Of a stretch of 64,000 nt of DNA, positions 1 to 11,403 are shown piece after piece. The translations under genes were made by a program, and so were the position numbers. Source of the DNA: Unio delphinus. Lineage: Eukaryota; Mollusca; Bivalvia; Unionida; Unionidae. Position 1 is the stretch's first letter. Every line of letters starts with the position of its first letter. The stretch covers positions 22,203,501-22,267,500 of the forward strand of contig JAQISU010000081.1 in NCBI GenBank assembly GCA_029339505.1, in the 5' to 3' direction. The notes below the pieces were generated by a model. That model searched no databases. It was given only the letters and a program-made list of their open reading frames with translations, and was not told where the DNA came from.

Positions 1-725
1 CTTCTCCCTATTTCGTCACCTTTGGGTGGCACTCGGTCCAACTCGAACAACTCCAAACCAGCACTGACAGCTTCTTTTTAAATAATAGTCTCCATTTCAA
101 CCTAGACAATCTCACACCCTCACAAAACCTTTCATCAACATTATAACGATTAAAAGTACTAGGTCACGCATACACTCACATCGAAATAGTCCATTCACGC
201 TTGTACGATAAAATAAGGGTAATATTACAACAACGGTATTAATGACTCCTGATACAAAATATCAACATCTTCCTTGGCATGAGAACACATTTTTAATTTC
301 CGATATAGTAACTACCAGCATAACATCAATCAGATGCATTCCTTATCTTACAAATCATAAGAGGTACACACGATTTTGAAATACAAACATGCAGATACTT
401 CATGATATGCTTACAAGGCCAACATGCCTAACTCTGTATAGTTCACAACTATGTAATCAAATTCAAAATTCAAACAAGTATAAGTTCAAACATAACTCAT
501 TTATCAATGCAATAATTATATACGATGCACACATCAGCAAATTACGTAATTAACTCCGATCACATGCTCACAATTTTCATAATTCAATCTTGTATACTAC
601 GAATTTCTCAACAAAACTTTACAATAGGAAAATAACTCAGTGAGATTAACACCAATAAAGGTAACTTCTACATACCAACAAAATTCTAGTAATCAATTTC
701 TCTATACTACAGAGTGCACCAAAGT
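1..725. other. AT-rich sequence, nothing recognised
   Basis: No open frame of useful length, no splice-flanked exon and no repeat family that I recognise. It lies just 5' of the LINE fragment and could be its unrecognisable upstream part or host intergenic DNA. Confidence 0.4.
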
Positions 726-1218
726 GATATGAACTTGACCCAATTCCAACATCACTGCTGCTTGAGTGCTTAGATTCAGTATTGCCTTCAATAACTGATG
801 TTATTAATACCTCTTTCTTATCTGGGGAATTCCGTCATATTTCAAAACTGCCATTGTAAAGCCTCTTCTGATGAAACCAACACTCAACCATAACGATTTA
901 AAGAACTACTGCCCAGTTTTTAATCTGCCGTTCATATAAACTATCTTAAAAAAAGTTCTTCTGACCCAACTTGTATTTCAATTGTATTTAAACAGTCTTT
1001 TTGGCAATGTACACAGTCTGCATATTGCCATGGTCACAGTACTAAAACTACTCTTCTGAAAGTAGTTAATGACCATTTCTCTGCTTTGGATAGCGGAACG
1101 ATTACAGCCATCACTCTCCTTGATTTGTCTGCAGCAGTTGACACAATATACCATAATATAATATTGCACCGTCTCCAGCATGTATTTGGCATCCACAATA
1201 CAGCCTTACTGGTTCAAG

Positions 1219-1386
1219 CAGATTCGCACCTGGGGGGGGGGGACAACCATGGCACTTGTCAGGGGCCCGAGCTAGATAGGGGCCCTCCCTTTTTCGAGTT
1301 TTAAAATATACGCACATATTTGAAACACGAAAGGGGCCCGAACTCTGTCAGCTGCCTGGGGCCCAGAATTTCCTAGGTGCGGGCCT
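1219..1386. mobile_element. Nested hAT-type MITE in the LINE
   Basis: A 168-bp GC-rich block interrupts the LINE between the IQPYW and FKSYL parts of its reverse transcriptase. It is flanked by a perfect 8-bp direct repeat ggttcaag (1211-1218 and 1387-1394), the size of a hAT target duplication. Its ends are inverted: cagattcgcacctgg on the left against ccaggcc-type complement cctaggtgcgggcct on the right. It has no coding capacity. Removing it in thought rejoins the LINE frame, so it inserted after the LINE. Confidence 0.7.
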
Positions 1387-2567
1387 GGTTCAAGTCCTAC
1401 TTAGTAAACATGACACAAATTGTATCTGCAAATGGAATACACCCCAACTCAGTTGATATATGTTGTAGTGTTCCACGGGGGCCTGTTAAGGGACCTATTT
1501 CTCTTCATTCTATACAATTAGCCGCTCTCAAGCGTTACAGATCATCATCCAGTATCTCACCAATTGTACGCTGATGACACCCAAATATAGACGTCGAGCC
1601 ACTAAACTGAAGTTGATGCTACCATCCAAGATGTGCATTTCTGATGTGAAATCATGGATAACATGTAACAAGCTGCAGATGAATGATGATAAAAATAAGC
1701 ACATACTGATCACAACATAAAGACTTTCCCATTTACATCCTTTACCTCAAACAATAAATATCAGCAACACCAGCATTAACTTCATACACTCAGTACGAAA
1801 CCTAGGTGTTACTATGGACAGTACTATCACATTGCACCAACATATCACGGACATATGCAAGGCTGCACATTTTTAGCTGAGACACATCAGCTCCATTCGC
1901 AATTATATTTCAGTTGATGCCACTGAAACACGTGTGTATTCATTAGTGCTTTCAAGACTGGACTATTGCAACTCAATTATGTCTGGTTCGTCTCAATATC
2001 TACTCCAGAAACTTCAAAATGTTCAAAACACAACTGCTCAGATCGTCCTTAGAGTACCACGATCAGAGCACACTTCCCCGCTGCTCTGTACCCTATACTG
2101 GTTATCCATTTGATCCAGAATCAAACACAAACTGTGTTCTCTGTGCTACGTTTCACTGACGGACACCAGTCCAACATACCTATCCGGCCTCACCCATGTG
2201 TATACACCAGCAAGATATACTTACGCTCGTCTTCTGACAACCGTATACTCATTATTCCCACAAAAAAACAAAATAATATGAACAACGTTTTTTATATACC
2301 AGAACCAGCAACGTGAAATCAATTGCCCATTGAAACTAAACACAAAACACAGTGATCCCCTTTCAAGAGTGTTGTTAAAACTCACCTTTTTCGAGTGAAA
2401 GAACAAACTTAAAGACTTCATAATGTTTTCTTTCCTAACAAAATGTCACCATTTGTTATGTTTTTTTAATTTGATGGTGTTTTGCTTTTTGTTTTTTGAT
2501 GTTAAATCAATATAGATGTTGTAAAGCGCTGAGAGTTTCTAAAGATTTGGCGCTTTACAAAGCCCTC

Positions 2568-2569
<2 letters not shown>

Positions 2570-2612
<43 letters not shown>
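2570..2612. repeat. (ATT)n tail of LINE copy 1
   Basis: Fourteen or so ATT units directly follow the gcgctttacaaagccctcg 3' end of the LINE. The inverted copy at 33.8 kb has the same arrangement in complement. Confidence 0.85.
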
Positions 2613-2614
<2 letters not shown>

Positions 2615-4554
2615 ATAATTATTATTATATAAACTCACAACTCTCAGTTACTAATGTCCAACAAATTCGGGTGAAGAATTCTTACCTTTAATAAGCTTTC
2701 CAACTTTTCCTTTTAAAAATGACGTACATTTGAAGAACGCCTATTGGTTTAATTCCTGGCGAGTAGTGAAGTGATCTTAAAATGACCCGTAGAATAAGGG
2801 CCTGTTTTGGACAGATGCCCCACGTATATTTCCCTAACTCCCTAGTTCAGCCCTGATTTGATACTGAGGTCTCTATGAACTGTAGTCTGTCTAGTTTCTA
2901 ACGCTCGTGTGAAATTCATTTCTCCCGTGAACAAACAAGTTTTGCCAGTTTTACCAGTTACTAAGTCTCTTTGAAGATAACCGCCCCTTTGTTCTCTCCA
3001 GTGTTGATTCAAGCCACAATCTTGCGCATCAAGGCCCGTTGCCAATGTTGTGGCGATATTCTCCACCCCAGGTAAGTTCTGTACATGAGTGCTGTCGTCA
3101 TAAAAGGCAGAACAAATTATATATACATAATACGGTTGTAAAGTGCATCATTACTTAGATTTAGTATTTACAAGATCAAAGTAGTACTCATTCAAACTGA
3201 AAACAATTAACCTACATTTAAATTTTGAAGCCAGCGTTTTATCTACAGAAGCACTCGGAAAGAAATCAACAGGACCGATGCGAACCAAGTGGGTTCTACA
3301 AGCTTTATATTTGTACCTGCAGGGCATGCGATCAAACCAACCACTTGGAGGCGTGTGGTTTACTGGCGCCTATTCATCGCCTGTCTTGATCTTCAGAAAC
3401 GACAGACCTATATGGTTTTAACCACCCTACCGAAAACCAAAAACCAGGCATGTGCATAAAATAACTCATAACTGTCTCTAAGTAGAGCTCAAGTTATGAA
3501 ATGGTGATTTTAGTTTCGGCCAAGATGCGGATTTCATAGGTTTTGGCTTTCATGGATAGCTGTGGGTCCTATAACTCAATCCAAAACTAAACAGAATGAC
3601 ATCAGTAGTGATATGGAGATCAATTATTGTTAACACCATTCTAATTCCGGTAATGTCGGTGCCGACAACACTCAATGTGGTATTAACACAATCGTCTACA
3701 TTTAGTGTGCGCTTGTAGTCACTGTGCAGAGGACACTTCTCTTAAGCATCTGAATGTAAGAAGGTTACAGTCAGGCTGATTTGATGCAAACAGCTTGTAG
3801 GACAGAATGTGTGATACTGAGTATTTGCCCCATCCCCTTATTAAGACGGTGTTCATGACGATCCTGGGCAAGCCAACTCAGATATATTCCTATTGGCAGG
3901 AGATATGCCAGCAGTGGAAATAGCCTCTTAAACAGTGACAAGAGAATCTGTTATGGACACGAAGTTGCCGTCGATTGAAGTTTGTGTCTTTCACGTAAAC
4001 CGGTTTACCCTTGTTCTTCATATGAGGTCACACGTTCAAAGAGTCAGAAAGACAAGTTGCAAACACAATCGAAAATAGAACCGTGCAAACGGAAATGACT
4101 GTCCAAGCGGTATACGTGTTAAACATGTACATATGCATCATCACGGACGCGTAGCTCAACATACAAATGGCAAACTTCTGTCAACCATTTACTACACAGC
4201 GGTAACTACGAGAATAACAAAGAAGGGACCAGCGCAACGAGAATTTCAATAGCTTAAGCCACCTTGCAATATGATAATCGATTTTGCCGGCAGAGGCAAG
4301 AGCGTGCTTGGCTGCAAATTTCTTTGTATTTGATACAGTACTGTAATATATACTTAATATGAAAAGAGCATATATTTATTGCAAAACGTATTGTATTTAT
4401 TACAAAACGTATTGCTTAAGCAGAATGTATACGATTCATCTTATGGAATTTGTTAATACACCTTTCTTCGACAATAGTAATAAATGGGTGTGTATATTGT
4501 GTGTGATTAGAATTTGTAACGTAGCTGTAACAATTTGTCAGTCATATCGCTACG
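2613..4554. other. No recognised gene; GC-richer patch at 2.8-3.1 kb
   Basis: The stretch 2815-3070 is less AT-rich than its surroundings and has a 74-residue minus-strand open frame (3066-2842) plus a good plus-strand donor caggtaagt at 3071. The frame resembles no family I know and could be part of an unrecognised repeat. The rest of the interval shows nothing supportable. Confidence 0.3.
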
Positions 4555-4815
4555 ATGTCTGCAGTGAGACAGTGTATAGTGATGTCTAACACAGGGGCAT
4601 CATGTCGCTTACATGTAGCATGATGTCCCACCCAGACACATTATCCTGAAACCAGGCCGACCAGTCCTAACACTAACCTCTTAATGCTGAGCGCCAAGCG
4701 AGGTAGCTGTTAGTACCATTTTTGTAAGTCATTGCTATGACTCGACCAAGGATTGAACCCACGACCTCCCGCTTCGGCGGCGGACGCTCTAACCACTATG
4801 CCACCGGAGCGGTTA
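4555..4815 (-). mobile_element. tRNA-derived SINE (V-SINE-like, molluscan type)
   Basis: Read on the minus strand from 4815, the sequence begins with a tRNA-like head: a gctccggtggcatagtggt start with A-box region tggcatagtgg, then gaggtcgtgggttcaatcc with a B box. The body contains ctcgcttggcgctcagcatt and ggactggtcggcctgg, which I recall from V-type SINEs of molluscs. The family assignment is from memory; the tRNA-like promoter is seen directly. Confidence 0.75.
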
Positions 4816-5691
4816 GTATTAAATGGTATTTACCCTTATAGTGAATGCCACCAATAAGTATCAGACAGACCTTACATTTCCCAGTCATCTTACGGAGAGA
4901 CAGGTTAGTCAGTCAAATATCTGTACACATGCGTCTGAAGGTAATAATTTCTGCCTCGAAAAGAGTAACACAATTTCAAATATTCAGAAGACAATACAAC
5001 GCCATATACATACAGACTTTCTGGAATAATGCATCATTGTAAAAGCTTGAATTCTCTTTTGCATCATAATAGTCGTACACAGAACGATTCGAGCTTCCTA
5101 TAGTACGTCGATCTAGTACATTTTATATTTCGTTTGAATTGTAGGAACAATATTCGAGAATGGTTGCACGATATTTTTCTATCAATGTTACAATAACCTT
5201 GTAGATGGTAATATTCGCTTCACTTTCTCATCATCGAACAGTGAACCATACAAAGGGAATGGAATCACAGGGGTTTGAGAGTCTCTTCTTTAAATGTTTG
5301 TTTTGAAGAATAATTTAGGATTTCTTTTTTATTTCACTCTTATGTGAAATTCTTTGCAAATAGCATACTAGAACCCAAACTTCGTTTTCTTCGATTAACA
5401 GCTATACAGCTACGATTTCATACATTCTTTGCTTTGTTAGGCTTTTTGCAAGGGTATTTTGGAAACGTGCGAGTCCTTGCTACTACTCCCTAAGTCCTGT
5501 ATAGAACGATGAAAAATCCTGTGTGTGAATTTCCATATGATAATATAAATCACCAATTGTTTAGATTGTCTGCTATGCAAACGCTATGTATTCTACTTAC
5601 ATTTTAAACATACTCTGGTACAATTCTTGTAACGGATATTTACATACCAAAAAATATTAGCAACATTTATTTTTTTTTTGTCGTATTTCAG
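4816..5691. other. Intron or upstream region of cadherin gene 1
   Basis: No coding exon was found between the SINE and the first recognised exon of gene 1. The missing 5' exons (signal peptide and any N-terminal repeats) must lie upstream in this region, be too short to see, or be outside the window. Confidence 0.35.
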
Positions 5692-5766
5692 CGTCCTCCC
5701 AAACTTGTTCAGAGGCCACAAATAGCATCCCAGAATATAACCATGTTTCAGAGACGGATCTTCCAG
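5692..5766 (+). CDS. Gene 1 exon 1 (first recognised): EC repeat start
   Basis: Acceptor tttcag and donor gtatat flank 75 bases. In the frame that joins exon 2 it reads TCSEATNSIPEYNHVSETDL followed by PG across the junction, typical of an EC repeat N-terminus (E-x-x-xPG-T). It starts and ends in phase 1. The counterpart in gene 2 is the last 20 or so codons of the mucin-like exon (NCDALTKRIPHTIVFNETEP). Confidence 0.65.
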
Positions 5767-6228
5767 GTATATCACATGACTTCGTTGATTTTATGGCGAA
5801 GTAAGATAAGACATGAAACGTTTATCTCAGTTTGTAATTCCATTTTCCCTTCAGCGATGGGGACGAAGGCATGTAGTTTTAATATCAGTTCAGACCTAGT
5901 TTATTTTTTTAAAAGATGATGGTGAGGATTAAAATTGCAGGGAAGCAGATTAACTTGCAGTGGTTAAACTATATACTAGATATGTATCAAACGCTGTAAT
6001 ACATGTTTTAAACATTAATTCGTATGTAGTAGGTAATAATTCGATGCATTTGTTGCATTTGTTTATCAAGAGGCCAGTAAACAAACACCCGTGGTTGTCT
6101 TATGTTCTTGCATGAAACTACTCTTATAAGTTAAATACTGCCATTAATAATGAAAGGTTTTGATCTTTCTTTATCAATGTAAAACTTAATGCTGTGCTTC
6201 ACGTTACCATCTTAGTTCTAATTTTCAG

Positions 6229-6398
6229 GCACCATGATCTTCAATGTTAGCAAGCCATCAGTATGGAACATTAGCTACAGCATAAACAGTCCAACAGGTT
6301 CTGTTCTGCCGACCTATTTCCGAGATTTCCAAAACGATTCATTCTTTAGTTTTTATCTAAATAAGAGTTTAGACCTTGAAGATTTGTACAGTATATTG
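6229..6398 (+). CDS. Gene 1 exon 2
   Basis: Flanked by attttcag and gtaagt; phase 1 in, phase 0 out, 56 full codons. It reads GTMIFNVSKPSVWNISYSIN onward to LNKSLDLEDLYSIL, matching gene 2 exon 51450-51275 (GTVFFRL... LSKPIDIEDIYELT). Its 3' end and donor site are the first unit of a tandem array that continues into the intron. Confidence 0.8.
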
Positions 6399-6812
6399 GT
6401 AAGTTTCATTAGCTACACAAGGAATTGAAGTATTGTACAGTATATTGGTAGTTTCATTAGCTACACAAGGAATTGAAGAATTGTACAGTATATTGGTAGT
6501 TTCATTAGCTACACAAGGAATTGAAGAATTGTACAGTATATTGGTAGTTTCATTACTTACACAAGGAGTTGAGGAATTGTACAGTATATTGGTAAGTTTC
6601 ATTAGCTACACAAGGAATTGAAGAATTGTACAGTATATTGGTAAGTTTCATTAGTTACACAAGGAATTGAAGAATTGTACAGTATATTGGTAAGTTTCAT
6701 TAGCTACACAAGGAATTGAGGAATTGTACAGTATATTGGTAGTTTCATTACCTACACAAGGAGTTGAGGAATTGTACAGTATGTTGGTAAGTTTTATTAC
6801 CTATACAAGGAA
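6378..6812 (+). repeat. About 48-bp minisatellite containing the exon 2 splice donor
   Basis: Nine copies of a 47-50 bp unit (core ttgtacagtatattggta) begin inside exon 2 and run through its donor into the intron. Copies 1, 5, 6, 7 and 9 keep ggtaag; copies 2, 3, 4 and 8 have lost one base and read ggtagt. The unit therefore carries the last codons of the exon and the 5' splice site. Confidence 0.9.
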
Positions 6813-7325
6813 TTGCGGCTATAAAACAAAGTTACAATGTATTATATTTGATGTACCATTCAGATAATATCAAAGGTCACGTACTTTGTTGAAGAACTAT
6901 TAGTAAGGGATAGGACAAATCCGTATGTGTATGCCACATTGTGTTCATCAAATTGTTTCTCATGCTTAGTTTGAGTCGTTTAATATTCTGAGTTTATTTT
7001 CTTAATTATGATTTATTTGTTAGTGTAAATTGCCAGAGGATTGCTATTAATATTTCACACAAAAATAATTTGATAAACTAAGTGACTGACTGTCTAACTG
7101 TCAGATTTGTTCATTCTTTATCGTCGGTTATTTATGTAGTTATATGAGTTTTCTTTTCCATATATATTCAGTGTTAGATTATGTGCCAATCCACTATTAG
7201 AAATATACTATGATGTATTTCTAGATATGATACTTGTACTGCTGTAGTTGACTTGAGAGCAAGACAGATTAAAATGAAATACTTTTCAGTTACGAACAAC
7301 CAATCAATGTCTCATTTCTTTCCAG
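6813..7325 (+). other. Intron 2 of gene 1, remainder
   Basis: AT-rich; nothing beyond the splice acceptor tttccag at its end. Confidence 0.6.
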
Positions 7326-7370
7326 GGTATTGAGCTTGTGAGGATAGAATTCAGTTTTAGTTGTGACACG
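7326..7370 (+). CDS. Gene 1 exon 3, 45-base microexon
   Basis: Acceptor tttccag and donor gtaaag bound exactly 15 codons, GIELVRIEFSFSCDT, phase 0 on both sides. Gene 2 has a 21-codon counterpart at 50663-50601 (GRGVRLSTMKVTVTCKSQMS). It likely forms a beta strand of the first EC repeat. Confidence 0.7.
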
Positions 7371-7789
7371 GTAAAGTACTTGCGTAGAGTCTTAGAAATT
7401 TTGATAATTTCATTTCTTTACCCTTCCACCCACTTTTCTTAAGAAAATCAGAGGTTACGGTCTGAAAGGTTTTGTTATGTTCCGCTTTACGCCAGCGATT
7501 TTGTTTAATTTGCTTTTATTATTTATTATCTTGGATTATGACAGGAGTTAGAAAAATACTTTTTTTGAGGAGATTTACGGTACCGTAGTATGTATACTTA
7601 TATAACAGTTTGAATAGCTTTATCTGCAACACTATGTCATGCTGACGTTTATTAAGTTGTTAAAGTTTGTTGATTATTTATTTAATTTGTATCATAGACG
7701 ATAGTTCCGCATTGAAAAATAAGCTAACTGAGCGCTTTGAAGCGCTGTTATATAACGTTTCATGGCTGCTTCTTGCTACGGGGTACACT

Positions 7790-8560
7790 AAAATGTAGTT
7801 GTATGAGCCTTCATGCGGTCCCGCCTTGCTATACGCGTACGTGAAAAGAAGGCATCAAGAAAAATGCCCAAAAGAAAGTTAAAAAAGCATCTCCTACCAT
7901 CTTTTTTTTTCTTCTTCTTGAGTGACTGAAAATGCTGAAAAAGTGGCCTCACCCAAAGCAAACGTGCAAGGCAGAACAGGTGTATTGCACAGTTTACAGA
8001 TTTATCCAATACAGATCTGTCACGATTAAATTTGTTGACAACACCTCATAAGCGAGTGCGGTGCTGTCCATAGTGAAGTTGATACGACGTGCTGACAAAT
8101 CAGTTGAGGCGAATTCCAGTATACAAAATAAATGTCAGATAACTTTAGCTTCAGTGTTCTTTGCCTTGGAAACAAAATATATCTTGTATACCACCACCAC
8201 CAACCTTCTTCGTCCCAAGACACAATATTCTTCCAAGAAAAGGTAAAGATATATACTCCGTACTTAAGCATTCTGATGTTTTGTAGGTACTGGCTAAATC
8301 CAAATTTTGCATGCAAAAACAGCTCATTCAAACAGCACATTAAGAAAGCATCAACGCTGTGTGAGAATGATATTTTCATGTTTTCAAAGGAACAATGGCA
8401 TTGTCAAAGATACAAGAAAAAACATGGCAAAATTCGTCGACAAAAAGGTGAATAAGAAACTACTCATCAGTAAAAAGAAAGAAAATTTTGGTTCATCGAA
8501 GAGAATTTCTGTATATTCTGATAGTAACCTTGTTTAAAATGAAGAAAAGGAAAATCACAC
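7790..8560 (+). pseudogene. Decayed minor-capsid-like sequence, fossil Polinton/adintovirus-like
   Basis: Broken plus-strand frames give a basic stretch near 7815-7900 and, near 8410-8490, KNMAKFVDKKVNKKLLISKK. This resembles the N-terminal part of the small hydrophobic virion protein that precedes the major capsid gene in adintovirus-like elements (basic helix, then a KKK...GGF segment). No GGF hydrophobic part is left. The call leans on the adjacent capsid-like sequence and is tentative. Confidence 0.35.
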
Positions 8561-8619
8561 CCCGAGAACCTTTCGAAAGTTCTAAATCATAACCCGATCA
8601 GTCTGTTATGCCAAGCGCG

Positions 8620-9605
8620 ATGATAAAGGTGCAAGAATCCTACTTAGTAGAATTTCATCCTGTGTCGTCTTTGACAACATCAACCTGAAACCAAAGGGCA
8701 AACTAAATATTGTATCGATCAGAGTAATTGTTCTGTGTGGATAACATCAATACAGGTGCTGGTGTCAAAGACGTTACATCAACCACAATTTCATGCACTC
8801 GTTGTACTTTAATAGCAAACGTTTCAGCGAGCTTACCTGGAATATCTTATGACGTACAGAAAACAATAAACATATGAATGCATCCGTGATATGGAAACCT
8901 GACACAAATTTGGAACGTCTCTATGGTTCCTTGGTATTGCAACCTGACGCGTTGGAAAAGTTGACAGAAGATAACAGTCCAAGCAATGGCAATGGTGAAT
9001 TTGTAACGGCCGTCGAATCAAAATCTGAAGGACGCAGTTTTGAACTTATTAATCTTTGGCATTTGGACATGTGGTTGCACGACACGTTTTGGCTAAATGG
9101 AGCGGATGTATGCCTGAGATTAAATCGAAGTAGTCGCGAGTTTCATTTGATGGATAAAGCGAATAGTATATAACCATCATCCAAGAAGCCATACATCGCT
9201 CAGACTTTAAGCAGAGTGACTTCAAGGTATCAAATGCGACGAGTGTAAGTGAAACTTTCCAGATTGCCTGTTCACTCCGATTCAAGATCAAAGATCATAT
9301 TTTCCAAAAACAACTACCAAACGTTTACTCCAAACGAAACCATCTATGAAAATCCTTTCGAAGTACCACACCTCGACTTGTCAGTGATATATGTGATTCA
9401 AGATTGTGAGACGGTGTTCACTCAACGCTTTTATCTTTATTTGTTTCAGATAAAGTACTTGAGATCATACTTGACACTGCATGAATTCACAGGACAATTA
9501 GGTACAAAGAGCAATGATTGTATTTGGTTGAACTTGCGTGAGCATTCCTTATCTCCACTGTCTTCTCTGGAGACCAATCTCATCGAAGCACTCCTTGAAC
9601 ATTGA
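8620..9605 (+). pseudogene. Decayed major capsid (double jelly-roll) gene fossil
   Basis: Plus-strand fragments in several frames are ordered as in the major capsid protein of adintovirus-like elements. They are YLVEFHPVSSLTT near 8640, FQRAYLEYLMTY near 8823-8858, LERLYGSLVLQPDAL near 8910, and GRSFELINLWHLDMW with NGADVCLRLNRSSREFHLMD near 9030-9155. A longer open stretch, 9249-9605, follows. In the family these regions surround the receptor-like loop and the conserved LNGVDVRLRL strand. Multiple stops and frameshifts mean no product. It lies 1.6 kb outside the terminal repeats of the intact-looking element at 11.2 kb, so it is a separate, older insertion or a displaced piece. Confidence 0.6.
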
Positions 9606-10500
9606 ACAGAGACTACCCTTTATTTATCAACGTACTTGACAGAACATTTCAAGGGAAAGGTTAGATGCAAATGAATGACATATAATTACCTGTGGTAAAA
9701 GGAAATGAAAAATAATGGATATATGAGAATTTCATTACCTTCTGACTCACAGTTCGTAAACAGCTTCTTGGAATCCTGTGGTGTGTGCTTTAAAACCATG
9801 TATGTTCACTTCGATGTCATCAACACCGACAGCCGTCATCGACTAGGATCACATTAGGTAACCTTGTACTTTCCCAAAGATCACAGCGCGGACTATTTTG
9901 AGTCTTTATGAATTACTTGCTCTGGAAGAAGAAATCATTGACTTTATGACAAGAACTATTATTACTAGAAATGAGACGTACTAATAAAGTTTCCAAACAT
10001 CCTTGTTTCTATGTTATATTTGTGTTTGAATTTGTCTTTCTTTCTGCACCAAAAGCTTAATTTCTTTACCTTATAAAATATCTCTGTTAGAGTGGGCATA
10101 GTAGTGTGTCTATAAGCATTCCGTACCCTTGTGTAAACCTATGTATAAAGAATCTGAACGACGGTGTATGTTTGGTCATTGTGATATATATTCAATTGTT
10201 ATTATTTGTGTGCTTTGTATTCTGTGTAAGAGATATTTTCTTTCACATCCGTTCTTCTGACATATAATGCGTTGATGTTATTTCCAATTCCCATTTACCC
10301 CCTCCAAGTGACTACAAAGTGTTAATCCATGCCTTTATGCAAGACCCGTATTATGCCCACAGCGGCTCGTTCAACTACTTTACAAGTTCCTGTGAGCTTC
10401 GTTTCTAGCTTTCACTTGGACAAAATATCAACATTAAAGTCTTGTTACAATCAGCATACCCTTGTGTTCAAATTACGTAACATCAGACTTGCTGTGAGCG
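9606..10500. other. No recognised feature, gene 1 intron 3
   Basis: AT-rich, no supportable coding or repeat signal; may include unrecognisable remains of the fossil virus. Confidence 0.4.
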
Positions 10501-10507
10501 TGGATAT

Positions 10508-10630
<123 letters not shown>

Positions 10631-11169
10631 TCAACACCATAGTAATGTATAAAGATTAAAGACCTAACTAACTCATCTCGTATGTATTTATAGATATGCA
10701 TTGTTCCCTTCCCTTTTTTATTTGTTTCTTTTCATGCCTTGATTAATTCGTTAATTCGTTTGCAGTTTTCTTCATTATCTAGCAATAATTTCCACTTATT
10801 TCTAATCTAGACTATTGAAAAAAAACGAAAAGTAAAGGTTTTATAAAGACCTTTTAGGAGACATTTCAGTTCGCGGAACCTATTTTCGAAACAATTTGGT
10901 ATTAAATTCAAACACGGGCTAAATTATTCTTACCAATGATTTACTCGGTGTAAATGTATCCCTTCAATATTAGGCTAGCAGACACATTTACCAACGAGAG
11001 AAAAATTAAAAAGGTACATTCTAATTTCATTTCAGATTAAATTTTAGTTCATCCGAATATTACTATATATTGTTTGAGCTAGATTTCATGCTTAATACAT
11101 TCTGCTGACGTAAGCCACTTTCGTTCTTGATTGTTTACCGGTCGAAATCTAGAAAATATGATTAGATCA

Positions 11170-11392
11170 AGCAGCAGAGGGGGTGAATCGGATAACTTTT
11201 AGAGGCGACTATTTGGCAAACCAAGGATTCCTCGTAAATGCTTTATTGAAGCGTCCACAGGCAAAATAGAATATAAAAAAAAACGCCATGGTCGTTGTCA
11301 CTCAACCCTCTGCTGCTATGGGTTAATAATCTTTGTTGAAATCGTAAACGGTTTTTTAGGATTTTACAAACAGACTGATTTGTAAAACCTCA
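11170..11392 (+). repeat. Left terminal inverted repeat
   Basis: Matches the complement of 20938-21161 with scattered mismatches and small indels. The inner 44 bases (11349-11392) differ from the right copy at two positions only and are an inverted copy of the last codons of the penton-like gene. The motif ctctgctgctatgggttaa occurs inside it near 11308 and again just beyond its inner edge near 11394. Confidence 0.92.
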
Positions 11393-11403
11393 TCTCTGCT
11401 GCT

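Larger units (their letters stand above)
726..2612 (+). mobile_element. Decayed non-LTR retrotransposon (LINE), copy 1, reverse transcriptase part
   Basis: Frame-broken reverse transcriptase sequence reads along the plus strand. The fragment TAIVKPLL near 850 is followed by SALDSGTITAITLLDLSAAV near 1080-1140, which matches the LLDLSAAFDT core of CR1/Jockey-type reverse transcriptases. WFKSYL follows near 1385 and the thumb and 3' fragments SRLDYCNSIMSG and QNTAAQIVLRVPRSEH near 1950-2070. The copy ends in an (ATT)n tail, usual for some CR1-like LINEs. It has many stops and frameshifts and is interrupted by a MITE at 1219-1386. A second copy of the same family lies inverted at 33.8-35.5 kb. 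The family identity is inferred from motifs only; exact clade uncertain. Confidence 0.85.

Noticed and set aside
3560..3660. Hydrophobic ATG-led stretch (MTSVVIWRSIIVNTILIP) as signal peptide exon of gene 1
   Set aside because: Its donor leaves phase 0, while the first recognised exon of gene 1 needs phase 1.
8026..8379. 117-codon minus-strand frame
   Set aside because: Lies opposite the decayed minor-capsid-like sequence, has no recognisable motif and no splice context.
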